24,531 bases of DNA from a virus: IMG/VR virus record IMGVR_UViG_3300031963_000892, positions 1-24,531 of that record. The stretch is one strand, 5' to 3'. The notes under the pieces are model-generated. The model made no database searches, had not been told where the DNA came from, and saw only the letters and a list, made by a program, of their open reading frames with translations. The position numbers and the translations under genes were made by a program. Shown here piece by piece: positions 21,809-24,531 of the stretch (position 1 is its first letter; the number at the start of each line of letters is the position of its first letter).

Positions 21809-23938
21809 ATGCAAAACAACCAGCTAATGCCCGCGCAGCCTCAATTGGGCACACCTATCCCCGGAACGACGGGTGGCCTCCCGGCACAGGGGGGTCTTTC
21901 TGTTTTTGCCAGCCCGATGGCGCAGCAACTGCAGAGCCTTGGACGCGGCGACGACAAGATGCTCGTCCACATGACCCCGAACGAGGTGAACAGCCTGCAG
22001 GGTCTGGCTATGGCAACGGGGGGTTCGCTGACCATTAACCCTCATACCGGCCTCCCCGAAGCGGGCTGGCTGGGCAAGCTGCTGCCGACGATCCTTGGTG
22101 TTCTCGGCGCGGCAGTGGGTATCCCCACGTGGGCCATCGGCCTTGGCGGCACTGCTGTTGGTACTGCGGTGACCGGCGATCTTAGCAAGGGGCTTATGGC
22201 TGGCCTCGGTGCTTATGGTGGTGCCGGTCTGGGTAACGCCGTTGGTCTGGGCGGTTCTCTGTCAAAGAATGCGTTCGGTCTATTGGGCGAGAAGGCTGCT
22301 ACCGACGCCGCTACCAATGCTGCGGTCAACGCTGCCTCCAATGCTCCGGTTCCTCCGGCTACCCCGCCGGTTGCCCCGCCCCCTGTCGCTACCCCGCCTG
22401 TCGCTGCCCCACCTGCAGGTGCGCCGGGGTTGGCCGCTCCCGGACCGAGCGCGAAGTTTATGGAGGCATTTGCAGACATCGCACCTCCACCTCCGGTGTC
22501 CGCAGGTGCTGCTCCCAGTCTGGCCCAAAGCCTTACCGAAGCACAGACCGAACAGCTTCTCATGGGCATGCCGGGACCGCCTGTTGATCTCGTTCCTGAG
22601 GTACTGGGGGGAACCGCCACCGCTTCGACGTTTGCTCCTACCGCCGCAGGTCTTGCGGAGAGTACCGCAGCTAACGCCGCAAAGCCGGGCTTCCTCGGCG
22701 CGTTCAAGAATGCGACCAACATCAAGGGTACCGGCAATATCGGCGCTATCGCTGGTGGTCTCGGCGTTCTTAACAATATAAGCGAAGCCTTTGCTCCCAA
22801 ACTCCCGAAGTACGAGGAAGAGGAGCCGTATAAGTACGAAGGTCCGTATGTCCCGGTTCCGCGCACGGTGCGGATGCCGACTACCCCGGCGCGTGAGCGT
22901 GGCGGTCGTGAACACCTCTTCTTCGACAACCTGAACCCGGTCCCCGGCTACGTACCGTACAAGTCGCTGGGCATGGCCGAAGGGGGTAGGGTCCCCGCGC
23001 AGCGTCCGCGCATGGAGCGTAATTTTGGCTTCCGGTCGCAGGGTAATGCGATGATGCCTGCCCCGCAGGGTATGGGTAACATGCCGGGCGGTCTCAAGGG
23101 CGGCGCAATGATGCCTGCCCCGCAGGGTATGGGTAACATGCCGGGTGGTCTCAAGGGCGGCGCGCTCCAGCAACTGATGGCGCAGCGGAGTATGGGCGGC
23201 ATGCCGCAAGGTGCTATGCCTCCCCAGCGTATGATGCCTTCTCCGATGATGCGTGGGCGCGAGCGTGACCACGGCTTCCGAACCATGCCTGCCGCTCCCG
23301 TCGCTTCGGTACTGCCGCAGTCGATGGACGCTCCGTCGGTAATGATGCCGCAGCAGATGATGCCGCAGCGTATGATGCCGCAGCCGGTACCCGCAACGAT
23401 GCCGCCGCAGATGATGCCGCAGCCGGTACCCGCAACGATGCCGCCGCAGATGATGCCGCAGCCGGTACCCGCAATGATGCCGCCTCCGGCCCCTTCCAGC
23501 CCTCGCTTGGCTATGGATTTCGCTCCGGCGCTGTCGAACAACATGGGCTTCGCTCAGATCGAAATGCCCGGCATGAACCGTGGCGGCGAAGTGCCGTTGT
23601 CGGATGGAGCCTTTGTGCTGGATGCGCGCACGGTGTCGGAGATCGGCAACGGTAGCAGCAACGCTGGTAAGGAAGCCCTCGCTCGCATTGGTGGTCGTCC
23701 GATTGAAGGCCCCGGCGATGGGGTAAGTGATAGTGTCCCGGCCCGGATCGGTCGTGACCAGCCTGCCCGCGTGGCCCGCGATGAGGTGGTTGTACCGGCT
23801 GACGTCGTGCGCCGCATCGGCAAGGGCAGCCCCAAGCGCGGTGCCGACAAGCTCTACGACCTGATGAAGAAGGCGCACAAGGCGCGTAAGAAGGCCAAGC
23901 GTGGGCAGGATACCAAGCTGCGGAAGGGCCTTGCATGA
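21809..23938 (+). CDS. Large internal virion/DNA-ejection protein (putative)
   Basis: This protein is 709 residues from ATG 21809, chosen because AAGG (21799-21802) is 6 nt upstream; an in-frame TTG 33 nt earlier has no such site. Residues about 50-75 contain HMTPNEVNSLQGLAMATGGS and LTINPHTGLPEAGWLGKLLP. Then a long Gly/Ala-rich hydrophobic stretch (TILGVLGAAVGIPTWAIGLG, GLMAGLGAYGGAGLGNAVGL) could insert into membranes. A Pro/Ala linker, a Met/Pro/Gln-rich region with tandem repeats, and a conserved C-terminal domain follow (LSDGAFVLDARTVSEIGNGS, NAGKEALARIGGRPIEGPGD, GVSDSVPARIGRDQPARVAR, DEVVVPADVVRRIGKGSPKR). Phage internal core or ejection proteins often combine such features. The C-terminal domain is strongly conserved among aquatic phages. 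The ejection role is inferred. It overlaps the next gene by 4 nt (ATGA). Confidence 0.72.
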   Translation: MQNNQLMPAQPQLGTPIPGTTGGLPAQGGLSVFASPMAQQLQSLGRGDDKMLVHMTPNEVNSLQGLAMATGGSLTINPHTGLPEAGWLGKLLPTILGVLGAAVGIPTWAIGLGGTAVGTAVTGDLSKGLMAGLGAYGGAGLGNAVGLGGSLSKNAFGLLGEKAATDAATNAAVNAASNAPVPPATPPVAPPPVATPPVAAPPAGAPGLAAPGPSAKFMEAFADIAPPPPVSAGAAPSLAQSLTEAQTEQLLMGMPGPPVDLVPEVLGGTATASTFAPTAAGLAESTAANAAKPGFLGAFKNATNIKGTGNIGAIAGGLGVLNNISEAFAPKLPKYEEEEPYKYEGPYVPVPRTVRMPTTPARERGGREHLFFDNLNPVPGYVPYKSLGMAEGGRVPAQRPRMERNFGFRSQGNAMMPAPQGMGNMPGGLKGGAMMPAPQGMGNMPGGLKGGALQQLMAQRSMGGMPQGAMPPQRMMPSPMMRGRERDHGFRTMPAAPVASVLPQSMDAPSVMMPQQMMPQRMMPQPVPATMPPQMMPQPVPATMPPQMMPQPVPAMMPPPAPSSPRLAMDFAPALSNNMGFAQIEMPGMNRGGEVPLSDGAFVLDARTVSEIGNGSSNAGKEALARIGGRPIEGPGDGVSDSVPARIGRDQPARVARDEVVVPADVVRRIGKGSPKRGADKLYDLMKKAHKARKKAKRGQDTKLRKGLA
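23051..23164 (+). repeat. 57-nt tandem duplication (19 codons, two copies)
   Basis: Copies at 23051-23107 and 23108-23164 both encode MMPAPQGMGNMPGGLKGGA and are almost identical in DNA. They differ only at scattered third positions, so the duplication is recent or homogenised. It is in frame within the 709-residue protein. Confidence 0.9.
23372..23488 (+). repeat. 39-nt tandem triplication (13 codons, three copies)
   Basis: The copies start at 23372, 23411 and 23450. The first two encode MMPQPVPATMPPQ and the third MMPQPVPAMMPPP. A shorter MMPQ(Q/R) run precedes them. The region is Met/Pro/Gln-rich and probably disordered. Copy number is likely to vary between close relatives. Confidence 0.9.
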
Positions 23939-24384
23939 GCGAAGCCATTGCCAGCTACGTCCCGACCGAACACGTGCAGAACGTGTGGCCCCGCATCCGG
24001 GGCTACATCGCTAATGCCACGAAACACACCTATGGCCGCTACGAGCCGGAGGATGTGCTGGACCTGCTCTTCTTCCACAACCACCAGTTGTGGATCGCGA
24101 TTGATGGTGAAGAAATCATCGGCTGCATCGTCACGACCGTCATGGATTATCCGCGCAAAAGGGTCCTTAGCTGTCCTTTCGTAACAGGAGAGGACTTTAG
24201 TCGCTGGAAGTACCCCATGCTACGGTTGCTCCGGCAGTGGGCAACTGATAACAAGTGCGAGGTATTAGAAAGCACCGCTCGCCTCGGTTGGTCGCGCATC
24301 TTCAAAGACGACGGCTATACGGCGATGTGGCAGTCTTTTGAGCTTCCTGTGGACGACGCAGGAACGGGGGTAGATAATGGGTAA
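23935..24384 (+). CDS. GNAT-like acetyltransferase-fold phage protein
   Basis: This 149-residue protein includes HVQNVWPRIRGYIANATKHT, YGRYEPEDVLDLLFFHNHQL, WIAIDGEEIIGCIVTTVMDY, PRKRVLSCPFVTGEDFSRWK, PMLRLLRQWATDNKCEVLES, GWSRIFKDDGYTAMWQSFEL. The strand 'LWIA..GE.IIGC.VT', then a V-shaped beta region and 'G....FK..GY......FE' near the end follow the GNAT order. The usual R/Q-x-x-G-x-G/A acetyl-CoA loop is not evident, so catalysis is uncertain. Proteins of this type are encoded among tail/internal virion genes in many aquatic phages, which suggests a structural or accessory virion role. It overlaps both neighbours (4 nt upstream, 8 nt downstream). Confidence 0.7.
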   Translation: MSEAIASYVPTEHVQNVWPRIRGYIANATKHTYGRYEPEDVLDLLFFHNHQLWIAIDGEEIIGCIVTTVMDYPRKRVLSCPFVTGEDFSRWKYPMLRLLRQWATDNKCEVLESTARLGWSRIFKDDGYTAMWQSFELPVDDAGTGVDNG

Positions 24385-24531
24385 GAGCAGCAGTCAGCCC
24401 ACACAGCAGAATGTTAAGACGGAAACGTCTAACCTTCCCGAATACGCTCGTCCGTATTTCACCAACATCATGGAGCGGGCGCAGGCGGAAAGCTATCGCC
24501 CCTACACCCCGTACGATGCTGATCGGATCGC
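24377..24531 (+). CDS. Virion protein, N-terminal fragment (3' truncated)
   Basis: The first 51 codons of a gene run off the window edge. It begins MGKSSSQPTQQNVKTETSNL, then PEYARPYFTNIMERAQAESY and RPYTPYDADRI. The 'MGKSSSQPTQQ...T.LPEYA.PYF..L..RA.A.S...Y.PY...RI' N-terminus is familiar from large proteins in aquatic podovirus-like genomes, located beside the GNAT-like and ejection-protein genes. An internal virion/tail role is likely, but the fragment shows no more. GGGGG at 24366-24370 serves as ribosome-binding site. The start lies within the end of the preceding gene. Confidence 0.65.
   Translation, partial: MGKSSSQPTQQNVKTETSNLPEYARPYFTNIMERAQAESYRPYTPYDADRI

Noticed and set aside
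22280-23878. 532-codon minus-strand frame with His/Arg-rich repeats (e.g. RLRHHLRRHRCG-like)
   Set aside because: The repeats are the reverse complement of the 39-nt and 57-nt coding repeats in the 709-residue + strand protein, so this is a shadow.

Overview
This window is a block of virion-structure and lysis genes from a tailed double-stranded DNA bacteriophage. It has a short-tailed (podovirus-like) gene content and resembles uncultured aquatic phages. All 34 supported genes lie on the + strand and are packed with 1-8 nt overlaps or short gaps. The DNA is GC-rich by eye with G/C-ending codons, which fits a high-GC proteobacterial host; this host call is an inference. The endolysin is of a type used against Gram-negative-style peptidoglycan. 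No integrase, repressor, replication gene, tRNA or CRISPR array is visible.

Layout. (1) Positions 1-4112 are the head module: portal C-terminus, a small helical protein, a GroES-like co-chaperonin, scaffold, a conserved hypothetical, a probable decoration protein, and a Mu gpT-like major capsid protein. (2) Positions 4113-4264 are the largest non-coding gap. It holds a convincing rho-independent terminator and a second inverted repeat. (3) Positions 4265-8216 hold two small beta-rich virion proteins, then a run of very short, very basic Lys/Gly-rich proteins that share sequence modules, a membrane-anchored coiled coil, the first adaptor-like protein, and a zinc-ribbon protein. (4) Positions 8220-9660 hold a second adaptor-like protein and two small conserved proteins. 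(5) Positions 9660-19113 are the fibre and lysis region: a 1383-residue fibre with a C-terminal S74 chaperone, a small tail-associated protein, an M15 endolysin, a holin-like protein, a 22-residue-repeat protein, a second 876-residue fibre that stops just where an S74 domain would begin, and its partner protein. (6) Positions 19113-24531 hold a 644-residue tail (nozzle-like) protein, a jelly-roll-like protein, a 709-residue probable internal/ejection protein with tandem repeats, a GNAT-like protein, and the start of another virion protein.

How it works together. Portal, scaffold, co-chaperonin and capsid protein build the procapsid. The adaptors and the 644-residue protein would form the short tail. 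The fibres and repeat proteins bind the host. The Lys-rich proteins may be internal or DNA-associated. The endolysin and holin release progeny.

The most interesting features are the family of basic proteins sharing a 25-codon C-terminal module and an (Y/M)AKGG motif, the fibre that looks genetically 'pre-cleaved' relative to its S74 sibling, the exact 22-residue and 11-residue repeat architecture at 14945-15907, and the co-chaperonin inside the head operon.
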